From Lethocerus indicus (lineage: Eukaryota; Arthropoda; Insecta; Hemiptera; Belostomatidae), in NCBI GenBank assembly GCA_019843655.1, contig JACDQD010000011.1, positions 17,774,604 to 17,838,603 on the forward strand: a stretch of 64,000 nt of DNA, written 5' to 3'. The first letter of the stretch is position 1. Every line of letters begins with the position of its first letter. The notes under the pieces are model-generated. The model saw nothing but the letters and a program-made list of their open reading frames with translations. It was not told where the DNA came from and ran no database searches. The translations under genes and the position numbers were made by a program. Shown piece by piece: positions 35,803-49,620 of this stretch.

Positions 35803-38800
35803 GGTATACTGGATTTAATGCCTTTTCATCGATCTATTAAAATATAAGATCGAAAGACAATTTATTCCTGAACAACTGCTTCCCGTCTAATGCCACATGA
35901 TAAACTAAAACAAGGCGGTAGATGCAATAGCGATAAATGAGTTTACCTTGACTGCTTAACTGCCTTAAGTGCTTAGGATGATCACTAGTGAACTTACCTG
36001 AAACAAAAAGGAAGAAAAGAAAATTAGGACTAATCGAATATTAAATTATAATCTTAATAATATATTATCATTTAACAAGTATCCCAACGTCTATGTAGTA
36101 GTATCGATTTACAGTTTGGATCGTAATATCACATATGACAGCTCATGTGAGCCATTATAATTCTGTAATGGCGGCGCAGTGCTGAATGCATGCTTAACCT
36201 GGACATAGAATTGTCTCACTATAGTAGCACATGAGAACCTCCAAATATAATATAACGCAAATTAAGTTTGTAGTAACACGAATTATGTACTGTACTATGG
36301 CACGTCGATGTGAGCATTAAAGTTACTTTCTTCTCAATTTGTTCCCAACATTTATATTGGTCAGGCTAAGTGTTACCTTTCCCAATAAAAAAGAAAGGAT
36401 ACGGGCGCTGAAAGAGAACTCGTGATGAAACCTACTTGAGAAGAAGAGATGCAGAGAATCGGCTTTTGTTGGCCGGAGTTCTCTCGGTTGGTCCGCACTT
36501 TGCAAACTAGCTACATCTCTCTGTCTCTCTCTCTCTCTTTCTATCTCCCTCTGTCGGTTTATGCATCTTGTCTTTTTTTAAGAACATTTCACCAAGTTTC
36601 TATATCGGAAGCGCATAATAAAAAAGGAAAGGTTTACCTGGAAGTAATCAATCAGAGGGCCAGATATGAAAACTCAAGTGGGGGCCCCGGCTAATATCGA
36701 CGCCACTTCAGTACTCTGGTTGGATCGAGCCCGAAGTCTTAAAAATAGATCCGTTCAACCTTAGTCTCCTTATTTCGTATTCTGATTAAATCCCGTTTTG
36801 TCGCTAGTATGTCCGAAACATTGTGGAGGAAGGGTTATCAGTAGGGGATGGATTTCGACTGAAATTATAAAACCCGTAACTTATAATTAACGGAAAATTA
36901 AAAAGCACGTCCATTAGCGGAGTCTCAGGATCTCAGGATATTACTGATAGAATTTTAAGTCAGATAAAATATTCAATTGAAGAAAAATTCGGGGCCCAAT
37001 AATACAGATAAGGTTTGAAGAGGTGGCCGGGGCCTCGGTCCGCCTTTTGCGCGTGCCAACTGCCTCCGCGATTCGTGCCCCAACAATAATTCTACCAAAG
37101 CCAGCTGTTCTCCCCGCTTACCACTTGCCAAAGTTTCTAAATCCGTTAAATATTAATTACCCCTATTATTTTATGCCTACTTTTAGCTCTACAGTGGGCA
37201 GAATAACGTTTCAAATGTATAGTGTTACCTGCGGATCTGATTCTTATGAAAATATTACTGGCACTCACATGACTCTACGGAAGTTAATATTTTTATTTTG
37301 GAAGACAAAGTACTGGCGCTCGTATGGGGAATACCTTAATCCTGATAATATTGTTTGTATTTTTCTTCTCCGAAGTACGGTTGGGTTGGGTAGCCTAAAA
37401 TCCTTGTAAAAAATTGAAATAAATACGTTCGTGTGTCACGCATTTCAAACAAGAAAACGAATAATCGTTAGTTCGACACGACTGATAATACGCTTGAAAA
37501 ACCTTTGAAATACGTGTGTGGAATCAGGGGGTGAGTCGAATGGGGGGGGAGGGTCAGTGCTGATTGAACGACTGCCTTCGGCTCCGTAAAATTGAGTTTT
37601 AACTCGCCCTTTGTCCCTCCGGCTCTAATTGTGGAGCCCTTTTCTGCCTACATCACTCTATCATAGAAATGACGACAGACCATCCCCCATATACCAGGCT
37701 GAAACCCCCATAAGATGAAGGCCCCCGCTAAGTGCAAGAGCCATATTAATTAGGCTCATACGTCGGGGGTTCGTTCGTCCCTTTGTTCGGCCCCGAGCTA
37801 GAGCCTGGGCCCCCATTTCGGCATTGGGGCCACCGCCATAAACAGTGCCTTATCGGCAGTAAATTTCAACTAATTCATTCAGGAGTACGTGAATTCTTAT
37901 GCGAAAATACTCGTCGCAGCCCCGTATAATACATTCAACCAATCTCTGGGCGTGAGTTTATATTTTCTTGAGATAGAGCTTTTCCTCCGGTATCTCGACC
38001 GAGGTTTGAGCCGGTTTGAACGGGGTCGTTCGTTGCCTCCTTATCCCGGAAAACTTCCCTTTAGAGTCTCCGCGGGAAAGCTGGAGTGGCGGTGATCACG
38101 TTCAAGACATATTGGTCGCATATTTTACGATAAATTCCGGATAACGGAACGGTTCATTTATTTTCCACGGTGAATTCCGGAACGACAAATCTCTAAGTGC
38201 ACAAAAATACGTCAACTCGGTTTATGGAATTTTTCCGATAATGAGTTACGGAACAGAAAAATTACGATATACATTTTTTTTAGTTGATTCTCTCTTCTTG
38301 TCGGCATGTGTGAAAGATTTTTTTACCTAAGATATTTTTATTTATTAATGGCTTTGGGTTGTTGATTACAATTGATGACTTTTGCGTGCATCGACATAAT
38401 CGATTCGGCAGCCTCTGCATATGTTACTGTATACGTATGCGGTATGTGCCAGTGTGCGGAATGTATTTTATCTACTCATACAGTGATAGAGGGGGCAGAG
38501 GGGGTTGCGGGTTGATGTGGCGGAGATGATGAACTAGTCCGGTCACGCTTCAACCTCCGCCTTCATCATCCTTTGTCTTCGCACACTCGCACACACAATC
38601 TGTCCGTCTGCCACTCTCCCGCCCGCTCTCTCACTCATTCTCTCACCATTCTCAATCAGGCGGAAACACACACGGGCACAATACAAACACAAATATCTCA
38701 TGAATGTTTCTGCCGCTGGCAACCCCCTCCACCCCTACCACTCCGTCTCTATCTATCACTCCGACTCCCGGCGTGCCAATCCTTTCCAGCCTTACAGTTT

Positions 38801-38821
38801 CTCTCAAATCGTTTCCTCTCT

Positions 38822-38822
<1 letters not shown>
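35803..38822. other. Intergenic, no gene recognised
   Basis: The longest frame (37023-37409, 128 codons, no ATG context of note) encodes no known domain. The block 37540-37860 is GC-richer and repeat-poor. Around 36160-36181 GCCATTA and TAATGGC form a small hairpin. 38570-38820 is pyrimidine-rich, which keeps frames open artificially. Confidence 0.45.
36516..36539. repeat. (TC)n microsatellite
   Basis: A nearly pure TC run with one interruption. Confidence 0.9.

Positions 38823-38857
<35 letters not shown>
38823..38857. repeat. (AC)n microsatellite
   Basis: 35 bp of AC repeat. It gives THTHTH or CVCVCV runs in three overlapping frames, none of which is a real gene. Confidence 0.97.
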
Positions 38858-38858
<1 letters not shown>

Positions 38859-41255
38859 GAAAACCCAGACGGTATAAACAAACAAACTCCGACCCCGACC
38901 CGAGTCTCGGGTCGGTCGCCTTCGACTTCTTTCTCTCCCAATGTTATTTATTGTCTTCGCTGCAGTAGGAATTTCCCACCTTCCCAATATAAGATGGCCC
39001 GCAAGCAACAGACCAATATAAACCAATATAAGATGACTCCAAATAACAGTATTTTCAGAATGAAATTTTTAATTGAAGAAAAATAAGGTACGCCGTCGGT
39101 ATTCGGACCCCCCGGTTTTATCTGCATATTATTTTTTAATTTTCAGTTCATTCACTCGTCTGGTTGGCATGAGTAACATTTCGGCCTCGCCCGGCGACTG
39201 GTTTCTAAAAATTTAGGTTTGAACTATTGTCAAATAGTTTATTATTCTTCATAATTTATACAATAATTTATTACATCTTCATTGTGGGCTCATTCTTGGC
39301 ATAGGTTCCTTCCCCGAATCTTAGGGAGACTTTTCATCGTTTCCGATCAGAGGAACCGAGCTTTGGATTGCACTGATTTACCATTATTGAATTGGTTTCT
39401 CTCAAAACGAGAAAATTTCCCAAGTATCCTTTGTTTCTCGATCTCCTATACAGTTCCCAAGCCTTTAATATTTAACTTCACCCTATTTATTCGTACTCTC
39501 GACGTTCTGGCGTTATTTGTTTCCAGTATTATATTAGAAAATAAAATGAGCAGTGCAAGTAGGGTGCCGGCGGAATGCTATGTGTTAAAATAAAATGCAG
39601 TTCAGTATACTTTATCAGTTTCCAAAATAAGACCAATAAGAGCGCGGTGCAATAAATTTAAATATTTCAAACATAACATAGGTAATGCACTTTTCTACGC
39701 ACTTTGGAAAATCGTGGGTCGGCCTTACGTTATGAGTTATATTTAAACTCACGCTGAGTTTGATCAAGGGGATGCGTGAATTAAATATAAAACCAACCTT
39801 GGCCCGGACTTTATATTCGTCATGATGTAAAACGAAGGTACAATTATCTCTAACGCATTTACGGAGTAACGGGCTACTATCGGAAATACAAATAAGTCTG
39901 AATGAACAGTTTCTTTTATGAATTTACATAGAAGATAGAAAAATTATGTACAATAGGGGAGTGGCCTCGCCTCAGATTTGCACTGATTATGTTTCTTAAT
40001 AATAGTTAGCATTCCTGGGTACGCTTTTAACTGCAGCGTAAGTCAGACTGTCGATACCTGGGGCGGTCCTACTGTTTGTTTTTCGTATTATGTTGAGGAT
40101 TTCTATAGGGTTTTATTGGGGTGTCGGGTAGTATTTTACGCGTGGGAGGGAGGGTCCTCGTTGTGCGTCCTCCAAGTATTGCCGCTTGGGGAATTATCAG
40201 AGATATCTCTCACGATCGCCTGTTCTAGACCTGTTTCAGCGACACCCACAAAAATACGGGGTTCGGCATAAGTTTACGCTTACCGTGTCGGTGGAGCAAC
40301 TAGGCTTTTCGTTTTGTTTAGTTCAAAATTAGCCTCTCGTGATTATTTCCAGGTATGTATGCTCTTTGACAAAAAAACCTAATTTTCAAAACAAACCACG
40401 AATAAAACCGTGTGACCTCGAAGTCTTTGCCTCCTTTTTTCGCAATCGGGCGTTCATTGTGCCCCAAAATTGGTTGGTTGGCGGAGGTAGGGGACACTGT
40501 TGCTGGCTATGCCGGGCACGCACTGTTTGGCGTCCACTCGAGATATCCGCCGGGGTGAGGAGGAACCCGGAAATCGATCTCGATTATTCCACGTTTGCTC
40601 TGCTCCTCTGCGGGCCTCTTCGGTTCTTGCCCCCCGCCCCCCTCCTACCCTTTCTGTCAGAACCAACTACCCCCATTCAAATCATCCCCGTCGTTGATGG
40701 AACGGCCGCCCAACTTCTAAATTAAATTCCCCCTTTTAAATATTCGTCCCGAAAGATTCTTCCCAAATTGATCATCTCCAGTTGGTACCGGGCGCCGCGA
40801 TTCTCCTGCCTTTAATTGATACTAATTATTTCATTATAAAATTAGCAGCGTAATAATCGTGCTACCTATTTACCGTTTCGGCGTTTTCAACATTCTGCGA
40901 ATACAGCGAATGCCAACGTTGTATATATAAAAAATTCCGGAGTTGGGTTATGTATAACTATTATTTACAGCGGGTGTGTCAAACTCCTAATCAAATTTTG
41001 TGCGAAGGTATGATATTTTGCGACCCGATTTACTTAAATATTAAATATCGATTCTGGATTCGGTAATAATAAGTAGCAGGATAATTGAAACTCGTATCTA
41101 ATTAACATTACAATTGTTATTCGTATGTACACAACACGTATAATTAAAATTTTGCACATATTATTGTTGTATTATTTTTATTTAAAAATTATTCCACGTC
41201 AATTTCTCCGCATTTGACACACCTGATGTATATCAAGGAAAATACATTGAGGTCC
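38858..41255. other. Intergenic, no gene recognised
   Basis: Frames of 103 and 128 codons (39282-39593, 40339-40725) have no domain and the latter overlaps a minus frame. 40430-40720 is GC-richer. No repeat-family copy seen. Confidence 0.45.
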
Positions 41256-41303
41256 CGTCGGTCTTTTCTTAGACCGGCTTCCGCCACTCACCCTCTTCGG
41301 TAA
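41256..41303 (-). repeat. CTGA/hairpin module copy, reverse orientation
   Basis: On the minus strand it reads ACCGAAGAGGGTGAGTGG, CGGAAGCCGGTCTAAG and AAAAGACCGACGGG. The GGTCT/AGACC hairpin is intact. It parallels the copy at 57653. Confidence 0.5.
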
Positions 41304-41705
41304 TGCAGTAACAGGTCACGGTTTCCAGTCATCAATCATCGGGTGCAGAAAAATTCTCTGAGCGGGAAAAGAAGGTGCCACCAGATAGCATTGTATTCCC
41401 TACGAACCTCGGCCGAAAGGGAACTTGGCAACAGGAGCAATAAAAACAGCCAACTTGGAATGCAATAGAATATCACTATAAATGAGTGCACAGTATAAAA
41501 ATTTAACTGAAACACTGAACTGTTAACACTTCAAACTCTTTATAGAGTTTTCGAGTTTACCAAACACCAATAAATGTCAAAAAGATAAGGTGCTATTTTT
41601 CCCACCGTTCTTGCCGCTCTCCCGGTTAATTGTTCTTCACCTCTTAATAAGAAACGCCAGTGGAAAAATTACGTGTATGTTGTGAGATAACTTCAGTTAT
41701 GTTAC

Positions 41706-41730
41706 GTGTGTGTGTGTGTGTGTGTGTGTG
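41706..41730. repeat. (GT)n microsatellite
   Basis: 25 bp of GT repeat. Confidence 0.97.
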
Positions 41731-41852
41731 GATATGTGCACATTCCACACCAGCCGTATTTGCGTGCACTGAGAAATTATGCAAAACCCGATTGATGTGG
41801 GGGTAAAATAGAGATTTTGATTAGTCGCTGGCAAATACCCAATATTATAATG

Positions 41853-41858
<6 letters not shown>

Positions 41859-41903
<45 letters not shown>
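41859..41903. repeat. (TA)n microsatellite
   Basis: 45 bp of pure TA repeat, about 130 bp from the (GT)n tract. Confidence 0.97.
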
Positions 41904-41906
<3 letters not shown>

Positions 41907-43603
41907 GAATAAGCCAATAGCCAGAACCGAGTGGATGTGTACACGACAGAGGGGATGGTAAATCAAATCGCGTGCACAATGCTAATTGCGACCGAGAATT
42001 AAGTTGTTTTTTAATACCGGAGATATTTTTCATTAAGTCCGATGAGCACTTTGCATACTTTCCTCCTACACCCCATTCGCTACGTTCAATATCAATTCTG
42101 TTGTCCACCACTAAACAAAAAGAATGGAAATCGACAAAATTAGTTGTCAATCGATTTTAACCGATACGCTGGGTTCTCGTGCAGGACAGCACGCTACACG
42201 CACCTTCCACCTTTCCAATTAATTCCCATCCAATTTCCAATTTTCCAGCGCCACAATTTATATGCAAAGGATTTTCACGATATAAACAATACGGGTACAC
42301 GGAACGGATATAGAAATAATTGTTTCCGAGGTGTTTTATTGTCAATGCTGGCGGTATAACTAAGTCCCGAGTTGCAATAGAACGTATCGATTTACCCTTT
42401 CGGTAAATCCCTAAGGACCAGTCGCCCCCAGGTAGGCATAAGAGTTATGCAGAGAATTCCGTACAGAGAATCCGACGCTGTGTATGTACGATACACAGAT
42501 ACGCAGACATACAGTTTACTCGAGATATTGACTGGGATGGTTTAATCATCGGGAAAGTTAAAACTCCTGGAACGTACGTTAGATTCGCATCGTTCGTGAC
42601 TTGACTTCAAGACTCGGAGGCGGGGAACTGTTGCACATTGGGATAGAAACATTGACAGCGTCAGCAGTTTAAACCGGCCCCGTTTTCCGCGCAGAACGGG
42701 CGGCCGAAGCGATGATGAAAATCAATTTGTTGTCTATTGAGTAGCCGTCTAATGGAGTCCGATTTAACTTGAGTAGGGTCGAGCTTCGTTCCAACTTGCG
42801 GGCCAAAGTCAATTTGAAACGATAGAGAGACTCCCTTGACCTAGAAACTTGAGGGAAATTGATCATCCCCCCTCACATCAAAATTACTATTTGGTTAACG
42901 AAAACGCCCCCGTGAGCCGAATTTAATTTTTCGGTACACAAGAACCTTACTCAGAAATTACGTGTAACGCGCTTGTATGAACATTGTGCAATGAATAATA
43001 AAACGCCCACTCGCTTATTAACCTGTCGATAGTAACAGTATCAGTGCGATGAAAAGGATTTTCGCTCGGTACGTGTACAACATGAACCTAAATAGGTTGA
43101 TACTAATGACCAAAATTTGAATGATTCAAATATAACGGACAGAACTCAGATTGCAGTAAAATTACAGACTTAACTTAGTAAATAGGTCCAGATGAAGTTC
43201 CTGATTGAAATAGAGAACACGAATGAGTGATACTACCCACATAAATGTTTCAATGTCCAGATTGGTAGTGTGGAAAATTAAAATAGTATATTTTAAATTT
43301 GGTATCAAATATTTTATTTACTTTATTTATTAAATAATATTTCCAATAAATTCATGCCAAATACCCGATTCAGCTTCTCCCCAAAGAATATCACACGAAT
43401 GATGGTACGCAAGTCATGGTGGGTTTAACAAGTAGTTCAAAAAATTTTCACAAATGTTTATAATTAAACATTACCTAATTGATCTCGAGGATTGACTGTA
43501 TATTACTGCGTAACCTAATTTAGTATTTTACATCTCGTTTTTTTCTTTCCTATTTTTCGTTGAATGGCATATCCTGCGATTGTTTCTGTATTGACGCGGA
43601 ACG
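41904..43603. other. Intergenic, nothing recognised
   Basis: Short frames overlap on both strands (42144-42359 plus and 42157-42345 minus). No domain, RNA gene or repeat-family copy was seen. Confidence 0.5.
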
Positions 43604-43631
43604 CTACTGAGGATGGCGATAAACGTGAAAC
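43604..43631 (+). repeat. CTGA-N-GATGGC module copy
   Basis: CTGAGGATGGC (43607-43617) is followed by GATAAACGTGAAAC. The stem between GGC and the GAAAC end is eroded (GGCG/CGTG). It lies inside a 90-codon frame that is not otherwise gene-like. Confidence 0.5.
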
Positions 43632-44689
43632 TCGTTATAAAGGCGCAGGTGAAAACGAGCGACAGGGGACGCCCCAAAAATCGGACTGCTCTCACACAAT
43701 TTTTGAAAAATTGGCTTCATCGGGAAACGACACGCGCTATCCCCTCGTTGTCCGTCCGTCTACTTGTCATGAAGGAATACGTGTTGCAGGCGTAAAAAAG
43801 GGAAAGGATACAAACCTGGTCACTTTTATGGTTTAATGATGGCCAGCAACTTTACTGAGTGTATGCAAATCTAACGATTGATGCAAAATTCAGATTTCTG
43901 TTAAGTGTAATAACATGTGTGTGCTAGACCCGTTTCGGCTTCCATTTATCGCAGCCTGTACTATTAGCAGGTTTATTCCATAAAATTGTATATACTTCTG
44001 TGTCTATACCGTACGGGAACAAAGACCACGATCGCAATAAATGTGTAGATAAGATGCCCCACAGGCATAAATTACCTGACTAATCTGCTGACTGAACCGT
44101 CTGAAGATGGTCCAGCATTCAACGATGGCATCTAAAAATTACTTTTTTAAGTTAATTAGTTTTTAATAACGCAAAAAAAAACTTATAACCATTTCCATTA
44201 TTTTATTTTATTCATTTCTTGTTTATTACTTGTTTTCATTCTTCGAGAGGGTAAGAAGGAAAGATATTCAGAAACACAAAAAATTTGAATTTGTTTTACA
44301 AATTGCCGAATCGTCTCAAACAAACGTCACATAAGTCCAGGAAATGAACTGCAGGCCCTGTTTTAAGTAATGAGCCGAGTAAATATATAAGTCGCACTGA
44401 AAATGATTGTCAAATTTGTTTTCTTCCTACTTTCTGTTAATGGCGATAAAATAAAAGAGGGAGGGGGAAGTAAACGAAGAAAGAAACATGAATTAAATAT
44501 AGGGCTTTGTCATGACAAAAGGCGAATTGTTGATGTCGGGACAATACAATGGAAAACCCAGGTTGAATTAACATTTTTAATGGATCGCCTTCCCTAACGA
44601 GGGCCCATCGTTCTACCCCTCCCTGATTCTTAATAATTTCCGCAAAGAATGTTTGTGCAAAAATCTATGACAAATTAAATAATGAACGG
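43632..44689. other. Intergenic, no gene recognised
   Basis: An octamer ATGCAAAT is at 43863-43870. CTGAAGATGGTCC at 44101-44113 is a possible further eroded module copy. No gene was recognised. Confidence 0.4.
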
Positions 44690-45470
44690 CGTCAGATCAA
44701 TTATTCGTCGATGTCATACTGACCCCTACGGTCGTCTCGCCGTTGCCGGTAATGCCTGTAATTGAATCCATTAAAAGCCCTATGAAATTATTCCTTGGCT
44801 AATATAAACGGAAAATCAGATTATGAGAACAATTATGGTTCATGGTGCATATATCTGGCATGCGATAGGAGGCCGATGAAACGTACGCAAAAGACAGAAT
44901 ATTCCGTATTCCTTGTGGCGAGGAAAGTGGCCAGATATAATCGAGGCAGGAGGCGAACAATTTAAGGTGAATTCGCCGAAGTCGCCAACGATAGATACCT
45001 TAGAGTGATCCGAAGCATTGGAGTTCGAGTCTCCAAAAGTTGGAGAATGGAATAAATAATAGTGAGAGAGTATATATCACGGTATAATAATCGGAGCAAT
45101 CCTTGAAAAGGAGAGAAGAAATATATCCGGAATTGGCCCCATTGAAAATTAGTCGGACTTGGGCCAATTAATTATTTTCTAGTAATTATTTTGGACTGCC
45201 TTCTTCGATTGAAATGAAATCATTGTTCAAACGAAATAGGCGGCCGGCAGTCGGGCTGGCGAGTCTCCGCCCAAAGATTTTCTCCCCGTTTTCAAGACTT
45301 TCCTCCCTCGTTTTATTCAAATGAACTTTTCCTGACGGGGGCGGAAAATAACGAATGGCTTCCAATTCTCAGCACCCTCCGGAGTTATATTGTAATTCCG
45401 GCTCCAATTTTCGACGAAATTCCAAACGATAAATGATAGTTAGGCGGACACCCACCCCCGGCCGAGATTC
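44690..45470. promoter_or_regulatory. Repeat-poor block with homeodomain/SOX-like sites
   Basis: This block alternates AT cores typical of homeodomain binding (TGTAATTGAATCCATTAAAA near 44757-44776, TAATTATT near 45167) with GC-rich segments and includes AACAATTATGG (44828-44838), a SOX-like site. It has no open frames of note and no repeats. This composition is common in conserved non-coding regulatory elements. Cross-species conservation is the missing evidence. Confidence 0.22.
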
Positions 45471-48240
45471 TCCGGTCCTCTTCCAACTTGGAAAGAGTTA
45501 TTCATGAGTTCTAGAAAACGCTATTTCCTTCGGACCGACCCCCCCGGGCGCCCTGGACACCAGTAATAGCAGTATACATCACAAACAAAAACAATAAGAT
45601 ATGCCTCTCGTATTTTTACGGCCCCGCTATCTGTCTCACCCGCGAAAATTATCAAAACGTAGAGAAATAATAAATGAAACTCACAAAAGGACGAGGGTTC
45701 GTACCTCCTGTAATTTATTAGTGGGGCCGGCTACTTTCTGCCTTTCTTTTTGTAGTTCTCTTGTTAGAGTTGGGAAAAGCGAATTTTCTCAAAGGCTTCC
45801 CACCCACCCCCACCCACGAAGCTTTTCCTCTTTCCAACAATCTATATGTAAATTGGTCATCGATTGTTCTTCCCAAGCACAGATAGGACAGTTGTAACCG
45901 GCTCTTGAATTAAAAATCAGAATGACTACGTTTCAACTATCTAGGTGTTAATTTTTTAATATATATATATTTGGCCGTTAAATTGGCAGTTATATGAAAG
46001 CCTATCATAATCAATAATTGCGGCAGTAGTATCAGATCAGGCCGGTTTAATAAAGGTATATTCATAATGCAGTCTTATCGCCGATTAGATTTAATCATTT
46101 CGGGTTTAGTATCAGTTCGCGCCGCATTATTAAGCGTTATTATAATAATATTGACAATATATTGATTGTTGATCCACTCAAAAACAATAAATGAGTAATA
46201 ATGCTGGGAAAAAATTAAAAACACACGCTGTCTATATTACATAAGTATTTACTAATTTTACGTATATATCTTTTAAACTATTATCACAATTTCCAATCCG
46301 TTGGTGGGTTAGAGGACAGTCTTAAAATAATATGTCTGACGGTGATCATGAAGGCGGCCACTGTAAGAAATGTTCTTACCGATGGAATAAAAGAGGCGGG
46401 TTAACACCCGACAGAATATCCAAACGCTCTTTATCTTTTTCTAGACAAGGAAAAGGCCGAAATTTCGTGATGCCAATGAATTATGAATGAGAACATTCGG
46501 ACCAACTCTGTATATATCAGAAGGCGGCTCTCCCTCCACTCCCCCCACCAACCACCATCACCCACCAATGTATACAGTACCAGGTAAAGTGGCTGGAAGG
46601 AAGCGTTTGGAAAAACACCTCGACTGATAAAGTTATATGCGGTGGGGAACAATAAATAAGAGGAGCTCTCAGAGGAGCTGTATTCTTTTGCAACGTAGTT
46701 CTGACTATTCAACTGGAATTTTGTATCTACACTTTATTGTGCTATGAACGGTGAAATGACAGAAATTCTATTCCTTTGTAGCGAAAGGGAGGATCTTCCT
46801 GTGTCGGACGTGAGGCGGTTTCCTGTGACGACAATTTTTTCGCCATCAAATTTCAATAATTCTGTTGTGTACACGATTATTGCGTATTGTATGAACAAAT
46901 AAGGTTAGAATTAAAAATATTCTTTTGATAGAAACAAAAATATTCGTTTATTTTTAAATCAATTTGCGGATTCATAAACTTTGTGAAGCCTAAAATGGCG
47001 ACGATGCTGTAAGGCCAATATCGAGTTTTAGATTTTAGATAATGTTAGGGTGACTGTAGTTAGTAAGGAATTACCAACTGTAATTGGCGGAATTACAGGA
47101 GAATGCGATGGCTAAAACGAAAATTGTAAGAGGAATACAATTTTAGAAAAGAAGAGAGAAAACTGTTGTAAATTTTGTCTGACTAATAAGGCTGCTAAAT
47201 GGCGTTGGCTGCGGAGCCCGACTGTCTCTAGTGTAACTAATTTGGCAACCTCCGGGTCTTATAAACCGGTTTAAGTCCTTCCTAGGTCCCTTAATTCTCG
47301 AAACCTCCACCTACCACGCCGCAGAAAATCGTTTAACCCCCCGGATGTGAGGGGAGGGGTCCTTCCTCTTGGCTCTCAGTCTTCGCATCGGACTGCACCC
47401 TTCGGCCCGTCTCCGACGTGTGGGGGTTTCCATGATTTAAGCAAGATCCCAGACTTCTGCAAATCCGTTTGGAGTTTATCCCTAAAATAAGACTTTCTCT
47501 TATCGGCCAGGATTATCTCGGTTTGTCGAGTCGGACCGCGGTCTGAGTATAATGACGGACATTTTCGAGCTTTGTCTAATACGCTCTCCCGAATAGTATT
47601 TTAAGATTTAATTCAAAATATGTTACGCCGGGTTTAAAGAATGCAAATTCGGAATGCAAACTTGTAAGGGCAATATTAAACAATAGTAATTATGTTGATC
47701 AGAGGTTCTCAAAGAATGGATCGCCCCTAGTGGTGGGTGACAAATATTGAATCAAATTTAAGCTGTCCTATACACACATGGTTATATTCGGAGTAACTTC
47801 CTAGTAGAATAAATAAGGTGTAGTTTGTGAAATACACTGCATTAACATGATACCACCAAATAACACAGAGATGTAGACAGTTTTCTAATTTTCATAATAA
47901 CCCGTAGTACATAGTAACGGTGTTTTCCTTCCTTTTATATTTTATAAGGTCGAACTTACGTAAGTCGAGCACTGTCTGTTATCTGCTGTCTGTACTTTGT
48001 TCCGCGTAGTCGTTATCACTTTAATTATGTAAAACCGGTTCAGGAAACAAGACGCCGTCGTGATAGAACTGGGGAATCGACGGAACAAAGTATGTCGAAA
48101 AATAGGTAAAAAAAAAGGTTTGTTATCAAAAGAATGTTGATCGCATGCAATCATTCTATTCCACCACTTAACCCCTTTACAACTGCCTTGTGTCTCACTC
48201 CGAAGATTTACGAAGGAATGTGAAAGATTTAAACTAATAA
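45471..48240. other. Intergenic, no gene recognised
   Basis: The frames at 45601-45897 plus and 46431-46712 minus have no domain. 47200-47560 is GC-richer and repeat-poor. No repeat-family copy seen. Confidence 0.45.
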
Positions 48241-48520
48241 ACTAAAAAATTAATTGTCCCCCCGGGGTCGGTTGCCGCGGTTAACCGGCGTCAAACACCC
48301 GGTGAATATTTCAGCGGCAACTCCATTAGGGGTTGTGGAGCGCACACTGCTCCTCCCTGCCGCCACCCCTTTAACTAATTCACGGGGCCAACATGCCGGC
48401 TCATGTTCCCCCACCGAATTTTCACATTTTATTCATAATATTTGCACGCGCCCGCCTCCAGTATCGATCCTGCAAAATTTTAGGCCCAAATAACCGCCCT
48501 AGTAACCGCCCTATAATCAA
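48241..48520. other. GC-rich island with 12-bp tandem
   Basis: A CpG-containing block includes a two-unit tandem of TAACCGCCCTA (48491-48501, 48503-48513; 12-bp period). The 79-codon plus frame (48254-48493) has no domain. Possibly regulatory. Confidence 0.25.
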
Positions 48521-49349
48521 TTTACAATAAGAGATTGGCAATATTTATGGCAATAGTGGAGGCATCACGGTATTATTCCTCTCTTTAAACTCTTAGAATT
48601 CGGAAACTATGAACGTGTTTTTTTTTAATAACGAATAATATGCGCGGTTTTACCCTATTTTTTCTCGTATGAGTTCTCGCAGATTATGACGTCTTATTAA
48701 AAATGGATGTTTTTCCTAAATAATTTACGAAATCGTTATCGATGGTGGAGGTCTCTTATCTATTTTGAAGATTAAAAACATTTATAGTAATCGTAAAATT
48801 ATGAAAAATCATACCTCCCTTATATTATCTCATTTATTTATATTTTAATAGCCGTTATTTTTTTACCGTTCTTAAAAAATATTATTCAGTATTTCTTGAT
48901 ACCGACAGAATGCTTCGCACCGATATCGTGGTCATTTAAAAGAGACTTGTCCTATAGGCTCAGTTTGTATTTCGAGAGCCATATTTTTTGTTGATGATCG
49001 TTGACAGTAAAATGGGAAGAGTCTTTTGTTCAATAAGAAGTGGCATCCTTGGCCGAGTCCTGAAATTGGTTGTTGAATGATGCCTGAGGTCAATAGATGG
49101 AGCGACCGACCCACGCCCAATAGTGGTCCGCTTTTAAATTCAATTGTTCCGACTGATCAAGTTACCGCCGCCCAAATATAACATCATTTATTTATACCGA
49201 CAGCCACGTCCTTTATCGCCCCACTCAAAACAGGATATCGAACCGGCAGGATCCAAAAGTTTCTTCCAGGATTCCAGGATGTAGTTCAACATGAAATTTG
49301 GTCACGATACGTGCGCTCTGTCTTGTATATTCCCGCGTTTCCACTAACT
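48521..49349. other. Intergenic, nothing recognised
   Basis: AT-rich with frequent stops. No gene or clear repeat. Confidence 0.5.
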
Positions 49350-49415
49350 GGAATCGAGGAAAAGTATCCCGAACGAAGATTCGTCGGAAAAGGACAAGAC
49401 AGAAGAAAGTTCAAG
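49350..49415 (+). repeat. 280-bp repeat family, middle-part copy
   Basis: GAATCGAGGAAAAGTATCCC, GAACGAAGATTCGTCGG and AAAAGGACAAGACAG match the AAAGTATCCC junction region of the copies at 61210 and 29724. The flanking parts are not recognisable. Confidence 0.45.
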
Positions 49416-49578
49416 TACTCTTCTTTTCTTCCACTGGGACGGACTTAGGTGAAAGTCCAAAACGGCAAAAGCTTGCAAAGTCGGAAAGTCTCATCTGGTG
49501 CTCAAGTCCTTCCCCACAATACGCGGATTAATCGGAAAGTCGATAGCCTTCAACCTTCGACCTTCACTCCTTCAACTT

Positions 49579-49620
49579 AAACCGGTCTAGAAAAAGACCA
49601 AACCAGAGACCGGAGACGGA
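49579..49620 (+). repeat. Hairpin-module copy
   Basis: The copy reads AACCGGTCTAGAAAAAGACC followed by AAACCAGAGACCGGAGACGG. GGTCT and AGACC pair around AGAAA. The CTGA half upstream is not recognisable. It lies about 165 bp after a copy of the 280-bp repeat. Confidence 0.6.

Noticed and set aside
37023..37409. 128-codon plus frame
   Set aside because: No domain, signal peptide or splice context. The length is within chance for the many frames in 64 kb.
38573..39086. Three overlapping frames of 124-131 codons
   Set aside because: They are kept open by a pyrimidine-rich tract and the (AC)n repeat, so they read as THTH or CVCV runs.
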